This document shows, piece by piece, positions 23,008 to 31,210 of a stretch of 64,000 nucleotides of DNA. The notes under the pieces were generated by a model. It saw only the letters and a list, made by a program, of their open reading frames with translations, did not search any database and had not been told where the DNA came from. Positions within the stretch are counted from its first letter, which is position 1. Each line of letters starts with the position of its first letter. The stretch spans positions 1 through 64,000 of the forward strand of contig URNT01000013.1 in the NCBI GenBank assembly GCA_900549235.1, given 5' to 3'. Both the position numbers and the translations under genes were made by a program. The DNA is from an uncultured Clostridium sp. Its GTDB lineage: Bacteria > Bacillota > Clostridia > Lachnospirales > Lachnospiraceae.

Positions 23008-24369
23008 TTATTCGTTGCAGTATGGTTCGATAGGTTCTGTTATGTAGGAATCAATGTCCGTATCATCATCTGCCTTCACCAGAGTACCGCTGCTGCTGGT
23101 TGTGAACTTTACGCCATCACTGTTCTTGACAGTGGTTCCCTTCATCACCTTGCCGGAGGAGTTTACTACATAGTTGCCTCCGTCTACCTTGTAGCAGACA
23201 TATTTCTGGCCGTCAGTGGCAGTCTGGAGCTTGCCTTTGTAATAAAGGTATCCGTCCTTGACTCCCGTAACGCCCCGGCCGTTGTCACTGAAGTAAAACT
23301 CAGTGCGGTTGCCATCATCCTCCTCTACCTTCATCTTTCCCTTCTGGGCGCAGCTCTTGGACTTGTCCCCGAAATAGAAGGTGGTCCAGTCATCCTCGCC
23401 GGAGCCGGTATATACCTTTTTAAGGCCATAGACGGGATTTCCAAGATGATTGAACAGATAGGTCTTTCCGTTCAGCTTCACAAGGTCCTGAGCCTCAAGA
23501 CGCTCTGTTTCTGAGCAGCGGGGCTTTCCGCTGTTGGTAAAGTAAAACCACTCCACGTCTCCCTCATAGCCGTCCAGATCCTCCGGCGGCTCAATGGAAT
23601 ACCAGCCGATCTTTGCCTTTCCGTCCTCGCCGAAATACATATAATCCTCAATGGTATCCGTATCGGAGCGGACCTTTCTCCATCCTGTCTGCATGGCTCC
23701 CTGTTCATTAAAGCAGTAATAAATACCATCGATCTTTCGGGTTCCGTAATCACCGGCGGAATCTTCGCTTGGGGTGTACTTCTTGCCGTTGCTGCCGAAA
23801 TAGAACCAGTATTCTCCGTCATCTCCGTAGCTTCCGGTGCCGGAACCAAAGCCGGGTGTCACATGGGACAGTTCCTCATCATAATCGTCCGGAGGGATCA
23901 GTTTCTGCCAGCCGGTCCGCATCACGCCGTCTGTGCCTGTATAATACATATCATCCAGGATCCAGCCCATCTCTACCCGGCCGCTGCTGTCAAAATGATA
24001 CCACTTGTCATCGATCTTCTTCCAGTTATCTGTGATCATCTTGCCGCTGCTGGTGAAGTAGTACCACTCATACTCTCCATCCTCTCCCGCCAGCTTCAGC
24101 CACTGATCCATCAGCATAATGCCGTCAGAGTTTACATAATACTCACTGTCTACCCAGGCGTCTGTAGCCATCTGTCCTTCGCCGTTCAGATAGCGCCACT
24201 GGTTGTCCCCGCCTTTTCTCCACTCGTTGTAAACTTTATTTCCGTATTGATCATAGTAGACCCAGCTGTTGCCGGAGCCTGACCAGCCTTCTGCCAGAAC
24301 CGTCATGGCCCCGAAGGCCACAGACAGCACAGCTGTCAGCGCAAATCCTGCCGCTGCTTTTTTTATCAT
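23008..24369 (-). CDS. Secreted protein made almost entirely of cell-wall-binding repeats
   Basis: The start at 24369 (MIKKAAAGFALTAVLS) has AGAGG eight nt upstream; an in-frame GTG at 24378 lacks a spaced site. The 453 residues comprise a signal peptide ending near VLA-EGW and then 12 or more aromatic repeats of about 20 residues (WYYFTSSGKM, KWYHFDSSGR, YYCFNEQGAM, EWFYFTNSGK). There is no enzymatic domain. Several repeats are expanded by acidic linkers (such as EPPEDLDGYEGD). It is a paralogue of 55780-57126. Wall or surface-polymer binding is inferred from the repeats; ligand and function are unknown. Confidence 0.82.
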   Translation of the reverse strand: MIKKAAAGFALTAVLSVAFGAMTVLAEGWSGSGNSWVYYDQYGNKVYNEWRKGGDNQWRYLNGEGQMATDAWVDSEYYVNSDGIMLMDQWLKLAGEDGEYEWYYFTSSGKMITDNWKKIDDKWYHFDSSGRVEMGWILDDMYYTGTDGVMRTGWQKLIPPDDYDEELSHVTPGFGSGTGSYGDDGEYWFYFGSNGKKYTPSEDSAGDYGTRKIDGIYYCFNEQGAMQTGWRKVRSDTDTIEDYMYFGEDGKAKIGWYSIEPPEDLDGYEGDVEWFYFTNSGKPRCSETERLEAQDLVKLNGKTYLFNHLGNPVYGLKKVYTGSGEDDWTTFYFGDKSKSCAQKGKMKVEEDDGNRTEFYFSDNGRGVTGVKDGYLYYKGKLQTATDGQKYVCYKVDGGNYVVNSSGKVMKGTTVKNSDGVKFTTSSSGTLVKADDDTDIDSYITEPIEPYCNE

Positions 24370-24442
24370 CCTCAGCACCTCTTCCCATCTGCCTTTGCAC
24401 AGGCCCGCCGCCCCCTTTCAGAGCGCAGGCCGCCTATCCTAT

Positions 24443-24471
24443 ATTGTAGCAAGTGTTAAAGAATTGTTCAA
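24443..24471 (-). promoter_or_regulatory. Promoter of the repeat protein at 23008-24369
   Basis: Minus strand TTGAAC (24471-24466), 17 bp, TACAAT (24448-24443), about 65 nt before the coding start. Confidence 0.75.
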
Positions 24472-24516
24472 CCTATTTTATCTTTCGATTTACTTACGAA
24501 ACTGTGTCCTCTGTTC

Positions 24517-24545
24517 TTGACGTGCCTACAGCCTTAGACTATACT
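24517..24545 (+). promoter_or_regulatory. Promoter of the RlmI-like methyltransferase
   Basis: Plus strand TTGACG (24517-24522), 17 bp, TATACT (24540-24545), divergent from the repeat-protein promoter and about 32 nt before the coding start. Confidence 0.75.
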
Positions 24546-24583
24546 TGATACTAAGACTATGAAGAAATGAGGTTAATCTATCT

Positions 24584-25447
24584 ATGTGGCTTGCAGATCA
24601 GTGGAAGGATTATGAAGTGATCGACTGCTCAAAGGGTGAAAAGCTGGAGCGCTGGGGGGATTTTATCCTGGTACGTCCGGATCCCCAGGTAATATGGGAT
24701 ACCCCAAAAATACACCGAGGCTGGAAAAAAATGAACGGACATTACCACCGGAGCAGCAAGGGAGGCGGAGAATGGGAATTTTTTGATCTGCCTCAGCAGT
24801 GGACCATCGGCTATAAGGGGCTGACCTTTAACTTAAAGCCCTTCAGCTTCAAGCATACGGGACTGTTTCCGGAGCAGGCAGCTAACTGGGAGTGGTTCGG
24901 AGAGCGGATCCGCCAGGCAGGACGGCCTGTGAAGGTCTTAAACCTGTTTGCCTATACCGGAGGCGCTACCCTTGCGGCCGCTCAGGCAGGAGCCAGCGTA
25001 ACCCATGTGGACGCTTCTAAGGGCATGGTAACCTGGGCCAAGGAAAACGCCCACTCCTCCGGCCTGTCGGAGGCTCCCATCCGCTGGATCGTAGATGACT
25101 GTGTAAAGTTCGTAGAGCGGGAAATCCGCAGAGGCAATCACTATGACGCCATTATAATGGACCCGCCTTCCTACGGAAGGGGGCCCAAGGGTGAGATATG
25201 GAAAATCGAGGACGCCATCCATCCTCTGGTGAAGCTGTGTGTGCAGCTTCTTTCTGAGAAGCCCCTGTTTTTCCTGATCAACTCCTATACCACCGGGCTG
25301 GCTCCATCAGTTCTTTCTTATATGATGGGAGTAGAGATCGTGCCCCGTTTCGGAGGACAGGTACGGGCGGAGGAGGTAGGGCTTCCTGTAAGCCAGAACG
25401 GCCTTGTACTGCCCTGCGGCGCTTCGGGCCGCTGGGAGGCTCTGTAA
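24584..25447 (+). CDS. Class I SAM-dependent methyltransferase, RlmI/RlmK-like
   Basis: This 287-residue protein has a Rossmann methyltransferase core. Motif I is VLNLFAYTGGATLAAA, an acidic residue follows in VTHVDASKGMV, and the catalytic-type motif is IIMDPPSYGRGPKG. This combination (NLFAYTG plus DPPSYGRG) marks the 23S rRNA cytosine methyltransferase RlmI/RlmK family. The N-terminal PUA domain of RlmI is absent, so the substrate may differ. A perfect GGGAGGCT/AGCCTCCC hairpin straddles its stop codon. It is a single-gene unit facing the subtilisin gene. Confidence 0.85.
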   Translation: MWLADQWKDYEVIDCSKGEKLERWGDFILVRPDPQVIWDTPKIHRGWKKMNGHYHRSSKGGGEWEFFDLPQQWTIGYKGLTFNLKPFSFKHTGLFPEQAANWEWFGERIRQAGRPVKVLNLFAYTGGATLAAAQAGASVTHVDASKGMVTWAKENAHSSGLSEAPIRWIVDDCVKFVEREIRRGNHYDAIIMDPPSYGRGPKGEIWKIEDAIHPLVKLCVQLLSEKPLFFLINSYTTGLAPSVLSYMMGVEIVPRFGGQVRAEEVGLPVSQNGLVLPCGASGRWEAL

Positions 25448-25454
25448 GCCTCCC
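25434..25454. other. Stem-loop between convergent genes
   Basis: GGGAGGCT and AGCCTCCC form a perfect 8-bp stem with a 5-nt loop spanning the methyltransferase stop codon. No T-tract follows on either strand, so termination is possible but not shown. Confidence 0.4.
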
Positions 25455-25458
25455 GGTA

Positions 25459-26358
25459 TTACAGGGTATCCGCCAGAAGGCGGGCCGCATCCAGCTTCCC
25501 CCAGCCCTGCTGATTGTGGGGAAGGCCCAGATCAAGGGCCCGTTCCCGGATCCTGAGCTTTACGTCCTTGTTGGTCATCTCCGGGTACTTCTCCAGAAGA
25601 AGGGCGATGGCTCCCGATACCAGAGGCGTGGACATACTGGTTCCGGATTTTGAAAAATACCGCCCCGGTGTATTGGAGCAGCTTATGATCCCGGAGCCGG
25701 GGGCTACAATGTCAGGCTTTAATACGCAGGCCCAGGTGGGGCCTCTGCCTGAATAATCCACCATGGAGCTGCCCATGACCTCCACCTCCTTGTGGTCGTC
25801 TGAGCAGCCCACGGTGATCACCTTACGGCTGATGCCGGGGGTGGTGATGGTCATGCGGCCGGGGCCGTGGTTTCCGGCCGCCACTACTACTACCAGGCCG
25901 TCGTCCCAGGCGGCATTGACTCCCCGAACCAGGATGGAATTTTCCGTCATGTCCTTTCTTGACAGGGAGCCCACAGAGATATTTACGATCCGTATATCAT
26001 ACCGCTCTTTATTGGCGCGTATCCAGCGCAGGCCGGCCAGTACATCTGAGGCGTAGCCATTTCCCCGCTCATCCAGTACCTTTACAGAAATGACATGACA
26101 GCCCGGAGCCACTCCCCGGTAGCAGCCCTGGGAAGCAGCCCCGCTTCCTCCTATAATGGCCGCCACATGGGTGCCGTGGCCGTTATCATCGTAGGGCTCT
26201 GCCCTGCCGTGTACCATGTCTTCAAATGCGGTAACTCTATTTTCCAGATCCTCATGGAGATAAATGCCAGTGTCCAGAATGGCAACGCCTACTCCTTTGC
26301 CTGTGATCCCCATGGAATATACTTCTTCACAGTTGATTTCTTCCCTTGCCTGATTCAC
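25459..26358 (-). CDS. Intracellular subtilisin-like serine protease (S8)
   Basis: The 299-residue protease has the full catalytic triad: Asp29 in AILDTGI, His61 in NGHGTHVAAI and Ser241 in GTSMSTPLVSGA. The oxyanion Asn lies in VVAAGNHGPG. It has no signal peptide and only a short N-terminal extension, so it resembles the cytoplasmic ISP-type subtilisins rather than secreted ones. It ends 11 bp from the convergent methyltransferase gene. The gene upstream on the same strand is adenine deaminase, 53 bp away. Confidence 0.92.
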   Translation of the reverse strand: MNQAREEINCEEVYSMGITGKGVGVAILDTGIYLHEDLENRVTAFEDMVHGRAEPYDDNGHGTHVAAIIGGSGAASQGCYRGVAPGCHVISVKVLDERGNGYASDVLAGLRWIRANKERYDIRIVNISVGSLSRKDMTENSILVRGVNAAWDDGLVVVVAAGNHGPGRMTITTPGISRKVITVGCSDDHKEVEVMGSSMVDYSGRGPTWACVLKPDIVAPGSGIISCSNTPGRYFSKSGTSMSTPLVSGAIALLLEKYPEMTNKDVKLRIRERALDLGLPHNQQGWGKLDAARLLADTL

Positions 26359-26411
26359 ATCGCGTTTTCCCTTTTTTTATTAGTATACTCGAAAAAAAGC
26401 GGGCGGGTTCC

Positions 26412-28169
26412 TCAAAGGAAGGCAGGGACTGCTTCCTGCTTTTCTGTGTCGATGATCCCGTAGGTATTCAGACGGAGCCTGGGGATCACAGGAAGGCTTA
26501 CAAAGGCCAGGGTCATAAAGGCATCGATGTCCCTGCTCACTCCAAGGCTCCAGGCGGCCTCCTTAAGGGCTTCCAGCTGTTCTGCCACAGTTTCCGCGTC
26601 CTCCATGCTCATAAGCCCTCCAGCAGGCAGCGGAAGAGATCCAAGAACCTTTCCATCCCGTACCACGCAGAGACCGCCTTTATTTTTCCGAACGGTGTTG
26701 GCCGCCAGAGCCATATCAGCATCATTGGTGCCTGCTGTGATCAGATTGTGAGAGTCATGGGCTACACTGGTGGCGATAGCGCCTGCCTTCAGGCCGTAGC
26801 CTCCAAGAAAGCCCAGGCCTATATGACCGGTGTTATGATGGCGCTCAAAGACGGCGCCTTTTATGATGTCACAGTCAGGATCTACGCCAGGGGCAAGGCC
26901 CTCTCTCAAAACCAGAGGCTCGATCCTCTCCTCAGTCAGAAGCTCATGGCTCTTAAACTGGATCACCCTCTGTCTGGCGGCACCGGCAGGCGGTGTAAGG
27001 CTGAGCGCCTCCTTCCGGATCTCATCTATATGGAAGGAATCAAACACAGCCGGAAACTCCTCTGCCCAGCTCCGGTCTCCCAGACTTCTGTGATCCATCA
27101 GACACTGCCCTTGTTGGGCCGCCAGCACTCCATCCTTGTAAACCGCCCGTACCTTAAAATCCTTCAGATCTTCAAAGACCACCAGATCTGCCCGCAGGCC
27201 CGGAGCGATGGCTCCTCTGTCTGTGAGACCGAAATACCGGGCTCCGTGAAGGCTTCCCATGGCAATGGCCCGGATGGGATCAGCCCCCAGAGACACCGCC
27301 TTTTTTATAATATAGTCAATATGCCCCCTGGTCAGAAGATCCCCCGGATGTCGGTCATCTGTGACCAGCATGGCTCTGTGGTAAAAGGGCTCCTGAAACA
27401 GCGGCATGAGCGCTTCCAGGTTCTGGGCGGCTGTTCCCTCCCGGATCATAATCCACTGACCTCTGGACAGCTTCTTTAAGGCTTCCCCGGCATCAGAGCA
27501 CTCATGATCGGACATAACGCCGGCATATGTATAGGCGCAGAGCTCTGCCCCCTCCAGGAAGGGAGCGTGGCCGTCGATCACCTTTCCCCGCCTTCCGGCA
27601 TCTGAAAGCTTTGCCATAAGGCCGGGATCCCCGGCAGATACTCCCGGAGCATTCATCACCTCGGCCAGGCCCAGAACCCGTCTGTGTCTGTAATATTTTT
27701 CCAGATCCGCCGCTTCTAAAACTGCCCCGGACTCATCCAGAGCCGCCGCAGGCACGCAGGAGGGCAGCATAAAGAACACGTCCAGTGCCAGCTCCCTGAC
27801 AGCCTCCAGCATATAATCGATGCCCTGACAGCCGGCCACATTGGTAATCTCATGGGGATCAGTAATCACAGCTGTGGTGCCGTGGGGCAGGACAGCCCGC
27901 TCAAACTCCCAGGGCAGTGTCATGGAGCTTTCCAGGTGAATATGGCCGTCGATCAGGCCTGGAGCGATAAAAGCCCCGGATACATCCGCTTCCTCCTCTC
28001 CCTCATACCGGCCGATTCCCACGATCCGGCCTCCACAGACAGCTACATCCCCTTCCTCAAGCTGTCCGGTAAAAACATTGACCACTCTTCCCCCTTTAAG
28101 CACCAGATCTGCCTTCTGCCGTCCGGCAGCAGCCTCTATCATGGTCTTCAGATCCTCGTACCGTTCCAT
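26412..28169 (-). CDS. adeC: Adenine deaminase
   Basis: This amidohydrolase converts adenine to hypoxanthine and ammonia in purine salvage. The start at 28169 (MERYEDLKTMIEAAAGRQKA) has GGGGAAGG just upstream; the frame continues to 28208 without a better site. The 585 residues contain the metal-binding LIDGHIHLESS, the TTAVITDPHEI loop, VTDDRHPGDLLTRGHID with the catalytic Asp, and the C-terminal GTNDADMALA of bacterial adenine deaminases. No purine riboswitch is visible in the short leader. Confidence 0.95.
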   Translation of the reverse strand: MERYEDLKTMIEAAAGRQKADLVLKGGRVVNVFTGQLEEGDVAVCGGRIVGIGRYEGEEEADVSGAFIAPGLIDGHIHLESSMTLPWEFERAVLPHGTTAVITDPHEITNVAGCQGIDYMLEAVRELALDVFFMLPSCVPAAALDESGAVLEAADLEKYYRHRRVLGLAEVMNAPGVSAGDPGLMAKLSDAGRRGKVIDGHAPFLEGAELCAYTYAGVMSDHECSDAGEALKKLSRGQWIMIREGTAAQNLEALMPLFQEPFYHRAMLVTDDRHPGDLLTRGHIDYIIKKAVSLGADPIRAIAMGSLHGARYFGLTDRGAIAPGLRADLVVFEDLKDFKVRAVYKDGVLAAQQGQCLMDHRSLGDRSWAEEFPAVFDSFHIDEIRKEALSLTPPAGAARQRVIQFKSHELLTEERIEPLVLREGLAPGVDPDCDIIKGAVFERHHNTGHIGLGFLGGYGLKAGAIATSVAHDSHNLITAGTNDADMALAANTVRKNKGGLCVVRDGKVLGSLPLPAGGLMSMEDAETVAEQLEALKEAAWSLGVSRDIDAFMTLAFVSLPVIPRLRLNTYGIIDTEKQEAVPAFL

Positions 28170-28225
28170 AAGCCTTCCCCTTTCTCCTGTATGCTGCAGC
28201 GCCAACACACTGCTTTGTTTCTTCC

Positions 28226-28254
28226 ATGATACTATAAGGGGCAGTGGAATACAA
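28226..28254 (-). promoter_or_regulatory. Candidate promoter of adeC
   Basis: Minus strand TTGTAT (28254-28249), 17 bp, TATCAT (28231-28226), about 50 nt before the chosen start codon. Moderate match only. Confidence 0.45.
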
Positions 28255-28376
28255 TATGACTTCCTTTCAAATTTATTACGGCTTTAGGACAGAGGGGATC
28301 CATGGAGATCAGCAATTTTAAGATTTTCTTAATAATCTATTCAAAGAACATTCAAACATTCTTGGAGATTGCATGC

Positions 28377-28488
28377 TATACTGAGTACATAAGAGATGCA
28401 CGAATATTTAACAACTATCCTTCAACCCTTTTTGAAAATCCGAAATCCTAAGAAAAGCGCTCCGTACACTAGTACGGAGCTTTTTCTT
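28377..28488 (+). ncRNA. Possible small RNA transcript with its own terminator
   Basis: Between adeC and the HAD gene an extended -10 (TGCTATACT, ending at 28382) faces a strong terminator on the plus strand. GCTCCGTAC-ACTA-GTACGGAGC followed by TTTTTCTTT lies at 28459-28488. The transcript would be about 100 nt. No ribosome binding site or convincing ORF lies between them. The -35 is poor. The hairpin also serves as terminator for the HAD gene on the minus strand, so the RNA is a hypothesis. Confidence 0.35.
28459..28488. terminator. Bidirectional intrinsic terminator
   Basis: Perfect 9-bp stem GCTCCGTAC/GTACGGAGC with a 4-nt loop. TTTTTCTTT follows on the plus strand and GCTTTTCTT on the minus strand, where it ends the HAD phosphatase gene. 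Confidence 0.85.
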
Positions 28489-28490
28489 TA

Positions 28491-29105
28491 TCATTTCTTA
28501 AGAAGATCGTTAAGATATGTCTTTAATTTCTCCACGTCGCCGTCAAAGCAGTATCCGTCCATACCGCAGGCCCGGGCTCCTTCTATATTAAGAGGCAGAT
28601 CGTCGATAAAGAAGCACTGGCCGGGCTCCAGGGAAAACCGGTCAAACAGATGGCGGTACATCTCCTTCTGAGGTTTCATGCACTTCACCTGAGCGGAGAA
28701 CAGAACGCCGTCGAAGCATTCAATGGCGGGAATAAGCTCCCGATAGCAGGAAAGGAGACGGACCGATGCGTTAGAGCAGAGATAGATGCCAAAGCCATCC
28801 TTCTTAAGGCTCTGGATCAGCTCCTCCATACCGGCTTTCGGGTACATATTGTACTCATGCCAGTGCCAGAAGCAGTCGGCGGCCAGACGGCGCTTTTCCT
28901 CTGTGTCCAGATGGGACTGCATTTTTTCAAGGGCCATTTCCTCCGGCATAACGCCCATATCCAGAAAAACCCACTCCTGAGAGGCGAATACGGCGGAATT
29001 TATCTCCTTTTTGTCCTCCTCCTTCTGGATAAAATGAGAAAGGACACGATCCGGGTCATATTCCAGGAGCACCTTTCCCATGTCAAATACAATATTTTTT
29101 ATCAT
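28491..29105 (-). CDS. HAD-family hydrolase (YihX-like phosphatase)
   Basis: The 204-residue protein is a haloacid dehalogenase superfamily phosphatase. The nucleophile is Asp8 in VFDMGKVLL. Motif II is LCSNAS, motif III a lysine in CMKPQKEMY and motif IV FFIDDLPLNI. The second Asp of the DxD motif is replaced by Gly, as in YihX-type hexose-phosphate phosphatases, so this is not necessarily inactivating. A helical cap lies between residues 15 and 85. It is monocistronic with its own promoter and terminator. The substrate is unknown. Confidence 0.88.
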   Translation of the reverse strand: MIKNIVFDMGKVLLEYDPDRVLSHFIQKEEDKKEINSAVFASQEWVFLDMGVMPEEMALEKMQSHLDTEEKRRLAADCFWHWHEYNMYPKAGMEELIQSLKKDGFGIYLCSNASVRLLSCYRELIPAIECFDGVLFSAQVKCMKPQKEMYRHLFDRFSLEPGQCFFIDDLPLNIEGARACGMDGYCFDGDVEKLKTYLNDLLKK

Positions 29106-29218
29106 ATGGCTTCCTCCTTGCTGTATACGTGTAGTCTCGGAATCTTTTTGTACGCAGATGGCAGAAAATCAGCCACAAAGATGAGTGCAGGAAAGGCTCC
29201 GAGAGTACACTACCCTGC

Positions 29219-29247
29219 ATTATAATAAAAGAAGCGTTCCTTGTCCA
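29219..29247 (-). promoter_or_regulatory. Promoter of the HAD gene
   Basis: Minus strand TGGACA (29247-29242), 17 bp, exact TATAAT (29224-29219). The roughly 100-nt leader contains TCTCGGA/TCCGAGA (29204-29198 with 29141-29135) enclosing a small TGGC/GCCA hairpin. Confidence 0.75.
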
Positions 29248-29262
29248 GCCAAATACTTTCAC

Positions 29263-29290
29263 GCAAAAAAGAGACGCGTCAGAAACGCGC
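29263..29290 (-). terminator. Terminator of the oxidoreductase/isomerase operon
   Basis: GCGCGT/ACGCGT pairs over 6 bp (one G-U) with a 5-nt loop and is followed by CTCTTTTTTG on the minus strand, 17 bp after the last gene of the operon. Confidence 0.7.
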
Positions 29291-29306
29291 CCCCTGCCTG
29301 TATTTC

Positions 29307-30164
29307 TTAAAACCAGTCTTCGTAGCCCATGGCGATCAGATTGTCACGGCTGATCCGCAGGCTTTCAAAAGGATCTCTGCCGTATGTAGAATCCTGCTCT
29401 ACCAGGAAGTATTCGCTGCCTCCCGCAAGGCCGGCCTCAATGCATTCCTTGACAGGAAGGGTTCCCTCTCCCACCTCCGCGAACTGCACCGGATCATGGA
29501 AAAATGCCTGCATGAACTTGCTCATATCCATAGGCTCCGGCATCTTTACCTCTGCAATCCGATAGTCCTTCAAATGAAGCAGACGGATACTTCCCGCATA
29601 CTTTTTAACAAACTCCACCTCATTTTCCCCGCCTCTGTGGATCCAGTGAATGTCCAGCTCGAAGCCCAGATGAGGCGCGTTGGCCCGGATAATATCCAGA
29701 AGATACTCACCATTGTATTTCACAAATTCCACATGGTGATTGTGGTAATAGAGGTCGATTCCTGCCTCCTTCAGCTTTACCGCAAATTCATCTGCCTGTT
29801 TTGCGAAGGCAACTGCTTTTTCGTAGCTTCCAATGCAGTTCATCGGCAGCATACCGATCCTGAGAAGGTCGCAGTTTAAGGTTTTGCAGTCTGCCACGAT
29901 CTTGTCAAAATCTGTCTCCAGGGTCTCGCCTGGAGCGCCCGGATACATGGGGGCCACTGCCGCGCTGCAGGCGGCAACCTTGATGCCGAATTCGTCGCAG
30001 GCACGTTTCATCTCTGCTACATTTTCCGGGGTCATAGGAATCTGGCTGATCTCCACGCAGCGGTAGCCCAGGTCCGCGCAGGCCTTGAAGGTGCCGTATA
30101 CCCCCAGCTCCCCGATTTTATCTTTAATGGTACTCATCTGAATACCGATCAATCCTTTTTTCAT
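29307..30164 (-). CDS. TIM-barrel sugar isomerase/epimerase (AP endonuclease 2 fold)
   Basis: The 285-residue protein belongs to the xylose-isomerase-like TIM-barrel family, whose members isomerise or epimerise sugars and keto-sugars with a divalent metal. Visible blocks are the N-terminal GVYGTFKACADLGYRCVEIS, the metal-site region YYHNHHVEFVKYNGEY, FELDIHWIHRGGEN with the Asp and His ligands, and RLLHLKDYR. The C-terminal EVGEGTLPVKECIEAG is also typical. It is the last gene of a four-gene operon. The exact substrate cannot be told from sequence. Confidence 0.85.
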   Translation of the reverse strand: MKKGLIGIQMSTIKDKIGELGVYGTFKACADLGYRCVEISQIPMTPENVAEMKRACDEFGIKVAACSAAVAPMYPGAPGETLETDFDKIVADCKTLNCDLLRIGMLPMNCIGSYEKAVAFAKQADEFAVKLKEAGIDLYYHNHHVEFVKYNGEYLLDIIRANAPHLGFELDIHWIHRGGENEVEFVKKYAGSIRLLHLKDYRIAEVKMPEPMDMSKFMQAFFHDPVQFAEVGEGTLPVKECIEAGLAGGSEYFLVEQDSTYGRDPFESLRISRDNLIAMGYEDWF

Positions 30165-30200
30165 TGTGTATGCTTCCCCTTTCTATCGCTCTTGCATTTT

Positions 30201-31205
30201 CTATACTCTGATATAGCTCTGGGTGCGGGAGGACTGGTGGATGGCGTCGATGAGGCGGATGCTCATCAGCGCGTCCTTTACATGGATATAATCCTCTGTG
30301 CCCTCCTCCAGGGCCCTGTAGAATCCATTGATCAGCTTTCCATGGCTTGCCCCGTAATAGAACTTGCTGCCCGGAAGCCTGGCATCCTCTGCCAGAGCCC
30401 TTCTGATGCCGTCCTCTCCGATCTGGCAGAGAACATTATCATCAATGATAAATTCTGCCTTTTCCGTCTGAAGGGAGATCTGCACACTCTGGTTCTTGTA
30501 ATTGGCATTGGTTGCCATGAACAGGCCCCGGGCGCCGTTTTCAAAGGTAAGGCAGGCAGACACTGTATCCTCTACCTCGATGCCGTAATCCAGTAACTGA
30601 CTTACGGAGGCCCGGAGCCCTGCCACAGGCCCTGCCAGATAGTACATCAGGTCCAGTGTATGGACGGACTGGTTGATCATACAGCCGCCTCCTGCTGTTT
30701 TCCATTTTCCTCTCCAGGGCTTTACATCATAATATTCCTTTGTCCTTGCCCAAGGGACGATCCCCTTTACGCCCAGGACTCTGCCGTATTCTCCGCTGTT
30801 GATAAGAGCCTTCAGCTTCTCTACGGATTCATTGACCCGGTTCTGGAGGCAGATGCCCATATGCAGCTCGGGGTGGGCCGCCTCAAAAGCCGCGAATTCC
30901 TCTGCCTGCTCTGTATTCAGGGCCACCGGCTTTTCACAGAATACGTGGACTCCCATCAGGGCCGCAGCCTCAGACACCGGCACATGAAGATAATGAGGAA
31001 GGCAGATATGCACCACATCCGGCCTTTCCTTCTGGATCATCTCCTTATAATCGGTATAAAAGGGCACTCCTGCCGGAGCCCCGGCCTGCCTGTCGGTGTC
31101 GCAGACGGCTGCCAGGGTTATATCCGGGTTCTGATCAATGGCCCTCAGGTGAATGGAGGAAATATCCCCCAGACCAATGACTGCTGCTTTTTTCATACCT
31201 CTCAT
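30201..31205 (-). CDS. Gfo/Idh/MocA family NAD(P)-dependent oxidoreductase
   Basis: The 334-residue protein has the Rossmann motif KKAAVIGLGDISSIHLRAI, the catalytic-lysine motif VFCEKPVAL near residue 97 and the C-terminal sugar-binding half with GGGCMINQSVHTLDLMYYL carrying the conserved His. The family oxidises or reduces sugars, inositols and glycosides. It starts 5 bp after the second oxidoreductase, indicating co-translation. The pairing with TIM-barrel isomerases suggests a keto-sugar intermediate. Confidence 0.9.
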   Translation of the reverse strand: MRGMKKAAVIGLGDISSIHLRAIDQNPDITLAAVCDTDRQAGAPAGVPFYTDYKEMIQKERPDVVHICLPHYLHVPVSEAAALMGVHVFCEKPVALNTEQAEEFAAFEAAHPELHMGICLQNRVNESVEKLKALINSGEYGRVLGVKGIVPWARTKEYYDVKPWRGKWKTAGGGCMINQSVHTLDLMYYLAGPVAGLRASVSQLLDYGIEVEDTVSACLTFENGARGLFMATNANYKNQSVQISLQTEKAEFIIDDNVLCQIGEDGIRRALAEDARLPGSKFYYGASHGKLINGFYRALEEGTEDYIHVKDALMSIRLIDAIHQSSRTQSYIRV

Positions 31206-31210
31206 CTCCT

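Noticed and set aside
26346..27479. Long plus-strand open frame (377 codons) opposite adenine deaminase
   Set aside because: It is a shadow of a G+C-rich coding gene, has no ribosome binding site or family motif, and adeC is certain on the other strand.
28170..28260. Purine riboswitch before adeC
   Set aside because: The leader is only about 50 nt and lacks the conserved junction and loop sequences.
28491..29105. Broken HAD phosphatase lacking the second Asp of DxD
   Set aside because: YihX-type members naturally lack it; the other motifs are intact.
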